The translations under genes were made by a program, and so were the position numbers. A stretch of 64,000 bases of DNA, taken from NCBI RefSeq assembly GCF_000420765.1, contig NZ_ATVO01000005.1, positions 310,001 to 374,000 on the forward strand. The letters are read 5' to 3'. The notes below the pieces were generated by a model. It saw nothing but the letters and a program-made list of their open reading frames with translations, was not told the origin of the DNA and made no database searches. Shown here piece after piece: positions 28,975 to 40,937 of the stretch (the stretch's first letter is position 1; each line of letters begins with the position of its first letter). This DNA is from Sandarakinorhabdus limnophila DSM 17366. GTDB lineage: Bacteria; Pseudomonadota; Alphaproteobacteria; Sphingomonadales; Sphingomonadaceae.

Positions 28975-30354
28975 CTATTCCGGCCGGCCAAGATGATCCA
29001 CCAAGCCATTCATCGTCCGAAATCCACTGACCAGCATGGGCCCGCCGCCAGTGGTGCCATCCGGCACGAAAGCCCGGCCGAAACCCAGCTTCGCCGCCTC
29101 TTTCAGGCGCAGGCTCGCCAATCCGGCCGCCCGCAATTCGCCCGACAAGGCAACTTCACCAAAGGCCACCGCATCCGCCGGCAACGGCCGATCGGTGAGC
29201 GCCGAAACCAGCGCACAAGCCACCGCCAGATCGGCCGCCGGATCGGCAATCCTGAGGCCGCCGGCCACGTTCAAATAGACTTCATGCCCGCCGAACGCCA
29301 AACCGCAGCGCGCTTCCAGCACCGCCAGCAGCATCGCCAGCCGGCCGGAATCCCAGCCCACCACGGCCCGGCGTGGCGTCGCGCCCGATGGCACCCGCAC
29401 CACCAGCGCCTGGATCTCGCACAGCACCGGCCGTGTGCCTTCCAGCGCCGGAAACACCACGGCGCCTGTCACGCTGGCGCCTTCGGCCCGGCTGGTCAGG
29501 AACAGGCTGGATGGGTTGGCGACTTCCTCCAAGCCATCAGCGCCCATCGCAAAAACGCCGATCTCGTCCGTTCCGCCAAAGCGGTTCTTCACAGCGCGCA
29601 AGATGCGATACTGGTGGCTGCGCTCCCCTTCAAAATAGAGCACGGTATCGACCATATGCTCGAGCACGCGTGGCCCGGCGAGTTGCCCGTCCTTGGTGAC
29701 ATGCCCGACCAATATCAGCGCGCAGCCCGACAATTTGGCATAGCGGATCAGTTCCTGCGCCGATGCCCGCACCTGAGAAACCGTACCCGGCGCGCCTTCC
29801 AGCGTGTCGCTGTGCATCGTCTGGATCGAATCGATCACCAGCAGCCCCGGTGGGGCCTTCAGGCTGGTCAGCGTTGTCAAAATGTCCCGCACATTGGTTT
29901 CGGCCGCCAGCGCCACATCGGCTTTGGCCAACCCCAGCCGCCGCGCCCGTAGCCGCACCTGATCGGCGGCTTCCTCGCCCGACACATAAGCGACGCTGGC
30001 GCCGGTCCGCGCCATCTTGCCCGCCGCCTGTAACAACAACGTCGATTTGCCAATACCGGGATCGCCGCCGATGAGTGTGACACTGCCCGGCACCAGCCCG
30101 CCGCCCAGCGCGCGATCAAGTTCGGCAATGCCGGTGCTTAAGCGCGGCGGCAGCGCCACATCATCAGCCAGGCTCTCCAGCGCGATGCGACGCCCACCGG
30201 TTTGCAGCGATTGCTTGGCGGCAAAAGGCGTGAACACCGGGGCGGCTTCCTCCACCAGCGTGTTCCATTCCTTGCAGTCACCGCACTGCCCCGCCCAGCG
30301 CGGCGCCACCGCCCCGCAGGCCTGGCACACGAAGCGCGTTTTGCCCTTTGCCAT
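28975..30354 (-). CDS. radA: DNA repair protein RadA
   Basis: A 459-residue branch-migration helicase-like ATPase of recombination repair. Features in order are a C4 zinc finger (Cys10, Cys13, Cys24, Cys27: VCQACGAVAPRWAGQCGDC), a RecA-like core with Walker A IGGDPGIGKSTLL (about 95-107), the RadA-specific KNRFGGTDE loop, and a C-terminal Lon-type S5-fold domain (GGHEVYLNVAGGLRI to the end). ATG at 30354 gives the standard MAKGKTRFVC start. The frame stays open far upstream, but that part is antisense to two real genes. Confidence 0.96.
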   Translation of the reverse strand: MAKGKTRFVCQACGAVAPRWAGQCGDCKEWNTLVEEAAPVFTPFAAKQSLQTGGRRIALESLADDVALPPRLSTGIAELDRALGGGLVPGSVTLIGGDPGIGKSTLLLQAAGKMARTGASVAYVSGEEAADQVRLRARRLGLAKADVALAAETNVRDILTTLTSLKAPPGLLVIDSIQTMHSDTLEGAPGTVSQVRASAQELIRYAKLSGCALILVGHVTKDGQLAGPRVLEHMVDTVLYFEGERSHQYRILRAVKNRFGGTDEIGVFAMGADGLEEVANPSSLFLTSRAEGASVTGAVVFPALEGTRPVLCEIQALVVRVPSGATPRRAVVGWDSGRLAMLLAVLEARCGLAFGGHEVYLNVAGGLRIADPAADLAVACALVSALTDRPLPADAVAFGEVALSGELRAAGLASLRLKEAAKLGFGRAFVPDGTTGGGPMLVSGFRTMNGLVDHLGRPE

Positions 30355-30438
30355 AACATCCCATTCAGAACAGATAGGAAACATTAGGCGGGCGCGCCGG
30401 GTCTTGCAAGCGGCATGCCTGCCGTGCCAGATGCCGCC

Positions 30439-31677
30439 ATGCGCACCATGATCCTCACCCTCCTCCTCGCCACCGCTGCTCCGGCGCTCGCCCAGTCGGC
30501 GCCGATCAAAGCCGCCCACGCCAGGATCGCCGCCGATTACGATCAGACCATCGCCGAGGTGATCGAGCTGACCGAAATCCCCGCCCCGCCGTTCAAGGAA
30601 GCGGCGCGCGCAGCGCGGATGGCCGAGAAATTCAAGGCGCTGGGCTTGAGCGACGTGCACCTGGACTCTGTCGGCAATGTCATCGGCACCCGCCCCGGCA
30701 AGGATCGCGCCGCCAAGGCGCTGATGGTCGCCGCCCACCTCGATACCGTGTTCCCGCCCGATGTCGCCATCAAGGTCCGCCGCGAAGGCGACACGCTGCA
30801 CGCGCCCGGCATCGGTGATACCACGGTCACCCTGGCGGCATTGCTCGCCTTCGTCCGCGCCATGGATGCCGGCAAGATCCAGACCACGCGGGACATCATC
30901 TTCGTCGCCAACGTGGGTGAAGAAGGCCAGGGCGATCTGCGCGGCGTGCGCCACATCTTCTCGGCCAGCCCGCTCAAGCCCCGCATCGGGGACTTCATCA
31001 GCTTTGATGGCAGCAATGTCGCCCGCATCGTCAACGGCGGTGTCGGCTCCCGCCGCTACCGCGTCGCCTTCAAGGGTCCGGGCGGCCACAGCTATGGCGC
31101 GTTCGGCATCGTCAACCCGATGGCGGCCATGGCCGGGACCGTGCAGGGCCTTTACAAGATCGTGCCGCCCACCGACGTGAAGACCACCTTCGCTGCTTCC
31201 ACCATTGCCGGCGGCACTTCGGTCAACTCCATCCCCAATCTCATCCTCGCCGAATTCGACATGCGCTCGGCCTCCACCACCAATCTGAAGGCGCTCGAAA
31301 GCCAGTTCCTGAAGATCATCGAAGACAGCGTCGCCACCGAAAACGCCGCCCGCGACACGCGCTATGGCAAGATCAGCGCCGTGCCCGAACTGATCGGCGA
31401 CCGCCCAGCCGGCACCACACCGGCCACAGACCCCCTGGTGCAAACCGCCGAACGGATTCTGAAAGCCGGTGGCTACGATGCCCAGCTGATGCCCAGCTCC
31501 ACCGACAGCAATATCCCGATCAGCCTCGGCATCCCGGCCATCACGCTGGGTGCTGGCGGCGGCGGCTTCCGCGCCCACGCGCTTGATGAATATGTGACCG
31601 TGGAACGCGGCACCTTCGTGAAGGGGCTGACCACGGCGTTCGACATCGTGGTAGAAGTGGCCAACATCAAGCGCTGA
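30439..31677 (+). CDS. M20/M25/M40 family metallopeptidase, secreted
   Basis: A 412-residue di-zinc peptidase with a signal peptide (MILTLLLATAAPALAQ). It resembles the tripeptidase PepT branch. Metal and catalytic residues are AAHLDTV (His100, Asp102), PGIGDTT (Asp127), NVGEEGQGD (catalytic Glu161, ligand Glu162), and the C-terminal His in FRAHALDEY. The dimerisation domain with GPGGHSYG lies at about 210-310. The ATG at 30439 puts the signal peptide at the N-terminus; an earlier in-frame ATG at 30415 would disrupt it. A short GAGGC/GCCTC hairpin with a T-rich tail (31676-31695) follows and may end transcription. Confidence 0.87.
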   Translation: MRTMILTLLLATAAPALAQSAPIKAAHARIAADYDQTIAEVIELTEIPAPPFKEAARAARMAEKFKALGLSDVHLDSVGNVIGTRPGKDRAAKALMVAAHLDTVFPPDVAIKVRREGDTLHAPGIGDTTVTLAALLAFVRAMDAGKIQTTRDIIFVANVGEEGQGDLRGVRHIFSASPLKPRIGDFISFDGSNVARIVNGGVGSRRYRVAFKGPGGHSYGAFGIVNPMAAMAGTVQGLYKIVPPTDVKTTFAASTIAGGTSVNSIPNLILAEFDMRSASTTNLKALESQFLKIIEDSVATENAARDTRYGKISAVPELIGDRPAGTTPATDPLVQTAERILKAGGYDAQLMPSSTDSNIPISLGIPAITLGAGGGGFRAHALDEYVTVERGTFVKGLTTAFDIVVEVANIKR

Positions 31678-31764
31678 GGCACTTGCCTCTTCTTGCCTTG
31701 AAATTCCCCAGCACTTGCGGGGGCTTGAAGGGTCAGCCAGACTGATCTTTGAAAGGAGGCCCCT

Positions 31765-34035
31765 TTGCAGACAAAGGAGCTGCGCCTCGCATTGGTCTGT
31801 TATGGCGGGGTGAGCCTGGCGGTGTATATGCACGGCCTCACCAAAGAGGTGTGGAAACTGGCGCGCGCCTCGATGCGGCGGCACAGCCCAGCCGGGTTGC
31901 CGCCGGCGCGGGACAGCGAGATTGTCTATCAGGCGCTGCTCGACAGCTTGCCCGGCCTTGATCTCAGGGTGATGTGCGACATCGTCGCCGGTGCGTCGGC
32001 CGGCGGCATCAACGGGGTGTTGCTGGCCAGGGCGTTGGTCGAGGGCCATGATCTCGATGCCATCCGCGGCCTGTGGCTGGATGGGGCGGATTCGGACGTG
32101 CTGCTCGACAAGGCAGCAGCATCGCGGCCGCTGTCGAAACTCTGGGCGATCCCGCTGGTGTGGTGGGTGCGCCGACGCGGCCTGGAGGATGAAGACAAGG
32201 CCGAAGTGGCAGCGCACGGCGAGGTGAAGCGCAAGCTGTCCCGTTTCATGCGCAGCCGCTGGTTCAAGCCGCCGTTTTCTGGCGCGGCCTTCTCGGGCCT
32301 GCTGGCCGATGCCTTTGCCGCGATGGAGAAGGGCGAACGCACGCCGCCGCTGGTGCCGCGGTTGCACCCATTCGATCTGTTCGTGACGGTGACCGATTAT
32401 CACGGCGCCCCCCAGCGCCTGCGGCTGAACACGCCGGAAGAAGTGACCGAGCCCGAGCATCGCCTGGTGATCGGCTTTGCCTGCCCCGGCGATGGCGCCG
32501 AGCGGCATCTGGGCCCAACGCCGGATCTGGTGTTTGCGGCGCGGGCCACAGCGAGTTTTCCCGGTACCTTTCCGCCGGCACGCATCGCCGAAATCGACAC
32601 GCTGCTGGCCAGCCGCGGCGAGGATTGGCCGGGGCGGCAGGCCTTCATCGATCGGGTGCTGCCCGGCCGTGCTCACCCGGAGAGCGTCGACCTGATCGAT
32701 GGCGCCGTGCTCGACAATCGGCCCTTTGGCCCGGCGCTGGCAGCCCTGGGCAAGCGGCCGGCGCATCGCGAGGTGGACCGGCGCTTTGTCTATCTCGATC
32801 CCAAGCCCGGGATGCACGACGATGGCGCGGTGACCGGCCAGCCACCGGGCTTTTTCGGCACCATCTTGCGCTCCCTCGCCGATATCCCCCGGCAGCAGCC
32901 GATCCGCGACAGCCTGGGCACGATCGAGGCGATTTCGACCCGGTCGCGCCGGCTGCGCCATATCGTGATCGGCATGATGCCGCAGGTGGATATCGCCATC
33001 GACGCCGCCATCGGCATGCGCCTGCTGCTGTTCTCGCCCAGCCTGGAACGACTGGCAGCCTGGCGCAGCCGCATGAACAGCGAGGCGGCGAAAGCGACGG
33101 GCTTTGCCTATGGCGCCTATGGCCGGCTGAAATTCGCCATGGTGACCGAGCGGCTGGCCGAACGGATCGCCGATCTGGGCGGGCAGGACGTGGGCGCGGT
33201 GCGGGCCAGCCTGTGGCGCCACCTCAACGCCGGCGGTGTCAACAAGCCGGAAAGCGCCATCGGCAAGACCGGTGCAGCGTCGCCCTATGTGCTGTTCCTG
33301 CGCAATTTCGACGTCGATTTCCGCATCCGCCGCCTGCGTTTCCTGATCCGGCGGGTGAACATGGAACTGGCGGGAGCGGACGAGGCAACGGCAACAGCGC
33401 TCGGCAAGATCAAGGCCGGGCTCTACGCCATTCTCGCGCCGCACCTGATGTGCTGGCCGGCCGCCGGCAGCCTGGCAGCCGCCGGCAACGCCATCGCCGA
33501 TCCCGCCAGCGCACTGGCCGCCGTGGCCAACGCACTCGACCTGAAGGGCCTTGATGCCCGCAGCGACCAAGCGCTGGTAGACCTTCTCGCCAGCGGGCTG
33601 CCGCGCCGTCTGCGCCGCGATCTGGTGGCGGCCTATCTCGGCTTCCCCTTCTTCGACATCGCCATCCTGCCACTGATCGCCGATGGCAACATCGACGAGC
33701 TGGACGAGATCAAGGTCGATCGCATCAGCCCGGAAGATTGTTCGGCTTTGACCAGCGCCGGCGGCCAGCGACTGAAAGGCGCGCTGTTCAATGCCTTCGG
33801 TGCCTTCTTCAGCCGCGCCTACCGCGAACATGATTATCTGTGGGGCCGCCTGCACGGGGCAGAGCGGCTCATCGATCTGGTCGTCTCCTCCCTTGCTCCC
33901 AAGGCCCGGCCCGATGCGGCCACCCTCGGCGAAATCCGCCGCGCCGCCTTCCGCGCCATCGTGGCGGCAGAGCGGGCGCATCTTGTTGACATTCCAGACA
34001 CAATCGCCGCGCTCGATACCGCGCTGGCCGAATGA
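31765..34035 (+). CDS. Patatin-like phospholipase (DUF3376 type)
   Basis: A 756-residue protein. The N-terminal 380 residues are a patatin-like domain: the oxyanion region ALVCYGGVSLAVYMHG, the nucleophile Ser78 in VAGASAGGINGV (G-x-S-x-G), and the dyad Asp in LIDGAVLDNRPFG (about 312). The rest is a DUF3376-type region with long helices. It probably hydrolyses acyl chains from lipids. No signal peptide is seen, so it is cytosolic or peripheral on the inner membrane. It starts with TTG at 31765 after a nearly perfect Shine-Dalgarno (aaaggagg, 31752-31759). It converges with the membrane protein gene at 34036 with no gap. Confidence 0.87.
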   Translation: MQTKELRLALVCYGGVSLAVYMHGLTKEVWKLARASMRRHSPAGLPPARDSEIVYQALLDSLPGLDLRVMCDIVAGASAGGINGVLLARALVEGHDLDAIRGLWLDGADSDVLLDKAAASRPLSKLWAIPLVWWVRRRGLEDEDKAEVAAHGEVKRKLSRFMRSRWFKPPFSGAAFSGLLADAFAAMEKGERTPPLVPRLHPFDLFVTVTDYHGAPQRLRLNTPEEVTEPEHRLVIGFACPGDGAERHLGPTPDLVFAARATASFPGTFPPARIAEIDTLLASRGEDWPGRQAFIDRVLPGRAHPESVDLIDGAVLDNRPFGPALAALGKRPAHREVDRRFVYLDPKPGMHDDGAVTGQPPGFFGTILRSLADIPRQQPIRDSLGTIEAISTRSRRLRHIVIGMMPQVDIAIDAAIGMRLLLFSPSLERLAAWRSRMNSEAAKATGFAYGAYGRLKFAMVTERLAERIADLGGQDVGAVRASLWRHLNAGGVNKPESAIGKTGAASPYVLFLRNFDVDFRIRRLRFLIRRVNMELAGADEATATALGKIKAGLYAILAPHLMCWPAAGSLAAAGNAIADPASALAAVANALDLKGLDARSDQALVDLLASGLPRRLRRDLVAAYLGFPFFDIAILPLIADGNIDELDEIKVDRISPEDCSALTSAGGQRLKGALFNAFGAFFSRAYREHDYLWGRLHGAERLIDLVVSSLAPKARPDAATLGEIRRAAFRAIVAAERAHLVDIPDTIAALDTALAE

Positions 34036-34776
34036 TCACTCCGCCGGCTGGGTTTTCCCTGCCGGCCGATACTGCCGCAGATAATGAATGATGATCGCCA
34101 TGCCGAACAGCGTCGGGATCGCCCAGATCGCCGGGTTGAAGGCATGGGTGGGGAACATCTCGATCAGCCCGACGGACAGGAACGCGGTGTAGGCCGCAAT
34201 CCCGGTCGCCACCATCGCCTTGAAATGCTCGGGGATATAGGCGCGCGGGCTTGCCGGCGTGCTGAAGATGTAGCGGAAATAGGTGGTGCTGGTGCCAAAG
34301 CCGAGCAGCGCCACCATCACCATCAGGATCGGCTCCATCACCGGGCCATTGCGATCAAGCAGATACAGGCCATGCGCCAGGCAGATGCCCGCCGCCAGCA
34401 TGGTGCCGCCCTGCACCGCCAGCATGGACCAGTGGCGGTTGCCGGGATGGTCACGCCGGTTGCTCACCATCACCAGGCCATAGCGCGTCATCGAAATCGC
34501 CAGCAGCCCCAGATAGACCATCATGGTGCCGAACATGCCGCGATAGAGCACTTCGTCGGTCAACTGCGGATGCATCGCCAGCGGCCACACCAGCGACAGC
34601 GCCCCCATCCCCAACGCCTGCGCCGCCGCCGTATAGATGGCGGCCGAAAACACGAACCCCCAGCGCCGATGCGCCGGACAACCCTTGCGCGTCAGCACCG
34701 CCCCCCAGAAACTGGTAAGCGCCACAACGCCTGCGCCGACGTGAATGGCCAGAAAGATGGTGAACAGCCAGGGCAT
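34036..34776 (-). CDS. Multi-pass membrane protein, possibly DUF2306-like
   Basis: A 246-residue protein with six or seven predicted membrane helices, starting MPWLFTIFLAIHVGAGVVAL. The segments HVGAGVVALTSFWGAVL and KGCPAHRRWGFVFSAAIYTAAAQ resemble DUF2306 proteins, in which two His lie near the first helices (heme binding has been suggested for relatives). His74, in PLAMHPQ, and other His residues are scattered in the loops. No function is known. It is convergent with the patatin-like gene and divergent from the small membrane protein at 34861. Confidence 0.75.
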   Translation of the reverse strand: MPWLFTIFLAIHVGAGVVALTSFWGAVLTRKGCPAHRRWGFVFSAAIYTAAAQALGMGALSLVWPLAMHPQLTDEVLYRGMFGTMMVYLGLLAISMTRYGLVMVSNRRDHPGNRHWSMLAVQGGTMLAAGICLAHGLYLLDRNGPVMEPILMVMVALLGFGTSTTYFRYIFSTPASPRAYIPEHFKAMVATGIAAYTAFLSVGLIEMFPTHAFNPAIWAIPTLFGMAIIIHYLRQYRPAGKTQPAE

Positions 34777-34860
34777 GGTGGGACGGCATCACTCCTGCGA
34801 TTGGCACTGTTTGGCCACAGGATTTCGCGAGGGCAAGGGACAAGTTATCATGGCTGGGTG

Positions 34861-35247
34861 ATGACCGCCCTTAGCCTTGGCCTGCGCTACTCCGCCGGCG
34901 TGTTCGCCATCGCCTTTGCGCTGGGCACGATTCGCACGTTGTGGTTGGCGCCGGCGATTGGTGCCATCGCCGCCGTGGCGATAGAGGTGCCGCTGATTCT
35001 GGCGTTGAGTTGGTGGTGGGGCCGGCGTTTGCTGGCGCGGCAGCCGCTCAGCCTGGCGGGGCGAGCGGTGATGGGCGGCACGGCCTTTGTGTGGCTGATG
35101 CTGGCCGAGTTCGGGCTGGCATTTGCGTTCGGGCGGGCGCCGGGGGCGTATCTGGCGTCGTTCTTCACACCAGAAGGCCTGCTGGGGCTGGCCGGGCAGC
35201 TGGTGTTTGCGGCCTTGCCCCTCTTCATAAAGCCCGCCCGCCTCTAA
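34861..35247 (+). CDS. Small membrane protein (128 aa), unknown function
   Basis: A 128-residue hydrophobic protein with four predicted membrane helices (AGVFAIAFALGTI, LAPAIGAIAAVAIEVPLILALS, AFVWLMLAEFGLAFAFG, GLAGQLVFAALPLFI) and a basic loop WWWGRRLLAR. It looks like small DUF-type membrane proteins common in alphaproteobacteria, but I cannot name the family with certainty. The ATG at 34861 is used; a GTG directly before it is an equal candidate. Its end is 105 bases before atpH. Confidence 0.7.
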   Translation: MTALSLGLRYSAGVFAIAFALGTIRTLWLAPAIGAIAAVAIEVPLILALSWWWGRRLLARQPLSLAGRAVMGGTAFVWLMLAEFGLAFAFGRAPGAYLASFFTPEGLLGLAGQLVFAALPLFIKPARL

Positions 35248-35254
35248 TGCTGCC

Positions 35255-35283
35255 TTGCAACATCGGCAGCCCCATGCTAGCCG
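35255..35283 (+). promoter_or_regulatory. Possible sigma70 promoter of the atp operon
   Basis: A TTGCAA box (35255-35260) and a TAGCCG box (35278-35283) are separated by 17 bases. The arrangement matches the rpsM promoter candidate in this window (TTGACT, 17 bases, TAACCG). The -10 box is weak compared with consensus, so this is a tentative call. Confidence 0.25.
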
Positions 35284-35352
35284 CGCCCCGCACACGGTGG
35301 ACCTTGTTCATCGCGCCTTTTGTCATATCCGATTCAAAACGGGGCTGAAGCC

Positions 35353-35913
35353 TTGGACGCACAAATTTCATCCAGCGTGGCCACCGGCCTTTCCGGGCGC
35401 TATGCTCGTGCCTTGTTCGCGCTGGCGATCGAGGGCAAGGCGCTTGCTGCCGTTGAGGCCAGCCTGGCGACGCTGACCGAGGCGCTGGCCGAATCGGCTG
35501 ATCTGACGGCGCTGACGTCGTCGCCGCTGGTTGGTCGCGGCGCGGCGGGTGCTGCTGTTGCGGGTGTGGCCGATGGGCTGGGCCTTGATGGCCTGACCAA
35601 GAATTTCCTCGGCGTGCTGGCCGCCAATCGCCGGCTGGCGCTGCTGCCGGCGGTGATCCGCGATTTTGCCGCGCTGAACGCTGCCCGCAAGGGTGAAGTG
35701 ACCGCCACCGTAACGGCAGCCCACAAGCTGACCGCGGCGCAACAGAAGGCGGTGGCCGCCAAGCTGAAGGCCGGCATCGGCCGCGATGTGGCGCTGACCG
35801 TGAACGTTGATCCGTCCATCCTGGGCGGCCTGATGGTGCGCGTTGGCAGCCGCCTGATTGATTCGTCATTGAAGACCCGGCTCGACATGCTCGGCCAGGC
35901 ACTCAAAGCTTAA
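35353..35913 (+). CDS. atpH: ATP synthase F1 subunit delta
   Basis: A 186-residue peripheral stalk subunit that ties F1 to Fo. The N-terminal helical domain contains LSGRYARALFALA, and the C-terminal part ends with the conserved ILGGLMVRVGSRLIDSSLKTRL, cited here as GGLMVRVGSRLIDSSL. The first gene of the F1 operon. The start is TTG at 35353, because it gives the usual distance of about ten residues before SGRYA; another TTG at 35320 would add 11 residues. The Fo genes (atpB, E, F) are not in the window, as is normal for alphaproteobacteria. Confidence 0.93.
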   Translation: MDAQISSSVATGLSGRYARALFALAIEGKALAAVEASLATLTEALAESADLTALTSSPLVGRGAAGAAVAGVADGLGLDGLTKNFLGVLAANRRLALLPAVIRDFAALNAARKGEVTATVTAAHKLTAAQQKAVAAKLKAGIGRDVALTVNVDPSILGGLMVRVGSRLIDSSLKTRLDMLGQALKA

Positions 35914-37458
<1,545 letters not shown>

Positions 37459-37471
37459 CAGCAATCTGTCG

Positions 37472-37491
37472 CCGGGGCGTTCGCGCCCCGG
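37472..37491 (+). other. Intercistronic hairpin between atpA and atpG
   Basis: CCGGGGCG and CGCCCCGG form a perfect 8-bp stem around a TTCG tetraloop. There is no T-tract after it, so it is not a standard terminator. It may protect or punctuate the polycistronic mRNA. It lies 19 bases upstream of the atpG start. Confidence 0.75.
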
Positions 37492-37509
37492 AGACGATGA
37501 GAGAAGCAG

Positions 37510-38385
37510 ATGCCCAGTCTCAAGTCTCTGAAAATGCGCATCACTTCGGTGAAGTCGACGCAGAAGATCACCAAGGCCATGAAGATGGTTGCGGCGGCGA
37601 AACTGCGCCGGGCGCAGGAAGCCGCCGAAGCCGCCCGCCCCTATTCGGTGCGGATGGCCGCCGTGATGGCGTCGCTCGCCAGCCGCGTGACGGTTGGCCC
37701 GGAAAGCCCGCGCCTGCTGGCTGGCACTGGCAAGGATCAGGTCCACCTGCTGGTGGTGTGCTCGTCGGAGCGTGGTTTGGCCGGTGGTTTCAACAGCAAC
37801 ATCGCCAAGCTGGCGCGCCGCACGATGGATGAGCTGCTGGCGCAGGGCAAGACGGTCAAGCTGCTGTTCGTCGGCAAGAAGGCGCGCGCGCCGTTCGCCC
37901 GCACACACAAGGATCTGATCGTCGGCACCGTCGACATGACCCACATCAAGAATGTTGGTTTTGCCGATGCCAAGAGCGTGGCCGACGAGGTGGTCGCCCG
38001 CTTCGAAGCCGGTGAGTTCGACGTCGCCCACCTGTTCTTTTCCACCTTCAAGTCGGCGCTGACTCAGGAGCCGACCCGGTTGCAGATCATCCCCGCTGCG
38101 CTGCCGGCTGGTGGCGCTGCCGGTGCCGATGCCTCGGTGGAATATGAGCCGGACGAGGAATCGATCCTGGCTGATCTGCTGCCCAAGAATCTGGCCGTGC
38201 AGGTGTTCCGCGCCTTGCTGGAAAATGCCGCGTCCGAACAGGGCAGCCGCATGACCGCCATGGACAGCGCCACGCGCAACGCCGGCGACATGATCAACAA
38301 GCTTTCCATCACCTACAACCGCACGAGACAGGCCGCGATCACCAAGGAATTGATCGAGATCATCTCGGGCGCCGAAGCCCTTTAA
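37510..38385 (+). CDS. atpG: ATP synthase F1 subunit gamma
   Basis: The 291-residue central rotor subunit. The two long helices of the coiled-coil shaft are at the ends: [29 protein letters not shown], cited as [19 protein letters not shown], and the conserved C-terminal [17 protein letters not shown] form (here [21 protein letters not shown]). The Rossmann-like middle has [15 protein letters not shown]. It is separated from atpA by 51 bases holding a hairpin and from atpD by 12 bases. Confidence 0.96.
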   Translation: MPSLKSLKMRITSVKSTQKITKAMKMVAAAKLRRAQEAAEAARPYSVRMAAVMASLASRVTVGPESPRLLAGTGKDQVHLLVVCSSERGLAGGFNSNIAKLARRTMDELLAQGKTVKLLFVGKKARAPFARTHKDLIVGTVDMTHIKNVGFADAKSVADEVVARFEAGEFDVAHLFFSTFKSALTQEPTRLQIIPAALPAGGAAGADASVEYEPDEESILADLLPKNLAVQVFRALLENAASEQGSRMTAMDSATRNAGDMINKLSITYNRTRQAAITKELIEIISGAEAL

Positions 38386-39846
<1,461 letters not shown>

Positions 39847-39853
39847 TCCAACA

Positions 39854-39874
39854 CCCCTCCCCCAGTGGGAGGGG
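39854..39874 (+). other. Intercistronic hairpin between atpD and atpC
   Basis: CCCCTCCC and GGGAGGGG form a perfect 8-bp stem with loop CCAGT. It sits 13 bases upstream of the atpC start and only a few bases before its presumed ribosome binding site (aaggga). It could lower or uncouple translation of the epsilon subunit. Confidence 0.75.
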
Positions 39875-39887
39875 AAGGGAACCGAAC

Positions 39888-40265
39888 ATGGCTGAATTGC
39901 TCGATTTCGAACTCGTCTCTCCGGAACGCCGCCTGGCCAAGGCCAAGGTGGCGATGGTTGTCGTGCCCGGCGTGGAAGGCGATTTTGGTGTGCTGCCCGG
40001 CCACGCGCCGATGATGTCCACCATCCGCCCCGGCGCGATTGCCATCCATGAAGCCGATGGTGGCCCGGCCACGCAGCGTTTCTTCATCGACGGCGGCTTT
40101 GCCGAAGTGACGGAAACCGGCCTCACCATCCTCGCCGAAAAGGCCACCCCGGTGGCAGAGATCGACGTGGCGGCCGTGGCTACCCAGCTTGCTGCCGCGC
40201 GGCAAGCGGGCGACGATGCCGCCATTGCCCGCCTGGAAGCCATGCAGGCCGCCGTTACCAACTGA
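39888..40265 (+). CDS. atpC: ATP synthase F1 subunit epsilon
   Basis: A 125-residue subunit with the N-terminal beta-sandwich (LLDFELVSPERRLAKAKV, VVVPGVEGDFGVLPGHAPMMSTIRPG, cited as GDFGVLPGHAPM). The C-terminal helical part is short (AAVATQLAAARQAGDDAAIARLEAMQA), which fits the alphaproteobacterial type where the inhibitory helices are reduced. It is the last gene of atpHAGDC; a 9-bp stem-loop follows. Confidence 0.95.
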   Translation: MAELLDFELVSPERRLAKAKVAMVVVPGVEGDFGVLPGHAPMMSTIRPGAIAIHEADGGPATQRFFIDGGFAEVTETGLTILAEKATPVAEIDVAAVATQLAAARQAGDDAAIARLEAMQAAVTN

Positions 40266-40290
40266 TCGGGCGATCATCGCCATCACACAC

Positions 40291-40330
40291 GCCCCGCGCC
40301 GGTTTGCCCAGCGCGGGGCGTTGTCATTCA
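40291..40330 (+). terminator. Probable terminator of the atp operon
   Basis: GCCCCGCGC (40291-40299) and GCGCGGGGC (40311-40319) form a perfect 9-bp GC-rich stem with an 11-base loop. The following bases, gttgtcattc, are moderately T-rich. It is 25 bases after the atpC stop. Confidence 0.7.
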
Positions 40331-40439
40331 GCAGGCAGCAAGCAGAGACAGCGCACAGCGGTGGTGCGATTTGCCGGTTCCCTGTGCCGGCGAAAGCGCC
40401 TAATCTGATGGGGTAATCCCGCTTGCGGAGCCAATTTCC

Positions 40440-40910
40440 ATGCGCCTGCCCTTCTTCCTTCTTTCCGTGGCGGTGGCGCTCCCTGCCCTGGCGCAGCAGC
40501 CGCCCGCCAATCCGACGACCGCGCCGCCGCGGCCAACCATGCTGAAGCCCGCTGATCTGCCCACCGGCGACGGCAGCCAGCCGCGCCAGCGTTTCGTGAC
40601 GGTGTTCGACAACGAGGCCTGCCCCAAGCCCAGTTCCGTTGATGAAGTGGTGGTGTGCGCGCGCCTGCCGGGATCGGAAGTGTTCCGCATCCCGGAGCGG
40701 CTGCGCAAGGCCGAAACACGGCAAAGCGTGCTGACCCAGAACCGCGCGTTGCTGCTGGGTGATGGCACCGGCGGCGCCGGCAACAGTATCGGCAGTTGCA
40801 GCGCGATCGGCCCGGCCGGCTTTACCGGCTGCGATCGCAAGATGGTGGATGCGTGGGCGCAGGATCGCACCAACCGCATGGGCTATAACGAGCCGACTCC
40901 CCGCAACTAA
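40440..40910 (+). CDS. Secreted sphingomonad hypothetical protein (FRIPERLR motif)
   Basis: A 156-residue protein with a signal peptide (LPFFLLSVAVALPALAQ), a Pro-rich linker (about 20-45) and a small domain with four Cys: EACPKPSSVDEVVVCARLPGSE and SCSAIGPAGFTGC, cited as VDEVVVCARLPG and GSCSAIGPAGFTGC. The motif VVVCAR...FRIPERLR is typical of a large family of small periplasmic proteins in Sphingomonadales whose function is unknown. The Cys residues may form two disulfides. It is monocistronic after the atp terminator. Confidence 0.78.
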   Translation: MRLPFFLLSVAVALPALAQQPPANPTTAPPRPTMLKPADLPTGDGSQPRQRFVTVFDNEACPKPSSVDEVVVCARLPGSEVFRIPERLRKAETRQSVLTQNRALLLGDGTGGAGNSIGSCSAIGPAGFTGCDRKMVDAWAQDRTNRMGYNEPTPRN

Positions 40911-40937
40911 GCCGGAAATCAGCCGGTTACAGAAAGA

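Noticed and set aside
30355-33981. A long minus-strand frame that runs into radA without a stop
   Set aside because: It is antisense to the M20 peptidase and the patatin-like gene, both with clear catalytic motifs. The radA start at 30354 gives the exact family N-terminus with the zinc finger.
40291-40319. Possible riboswitch or sRNA in the gap after atpC
   Set aside because: The only structure seen is one simple GC-rich stem-loop at the expected terminator position.
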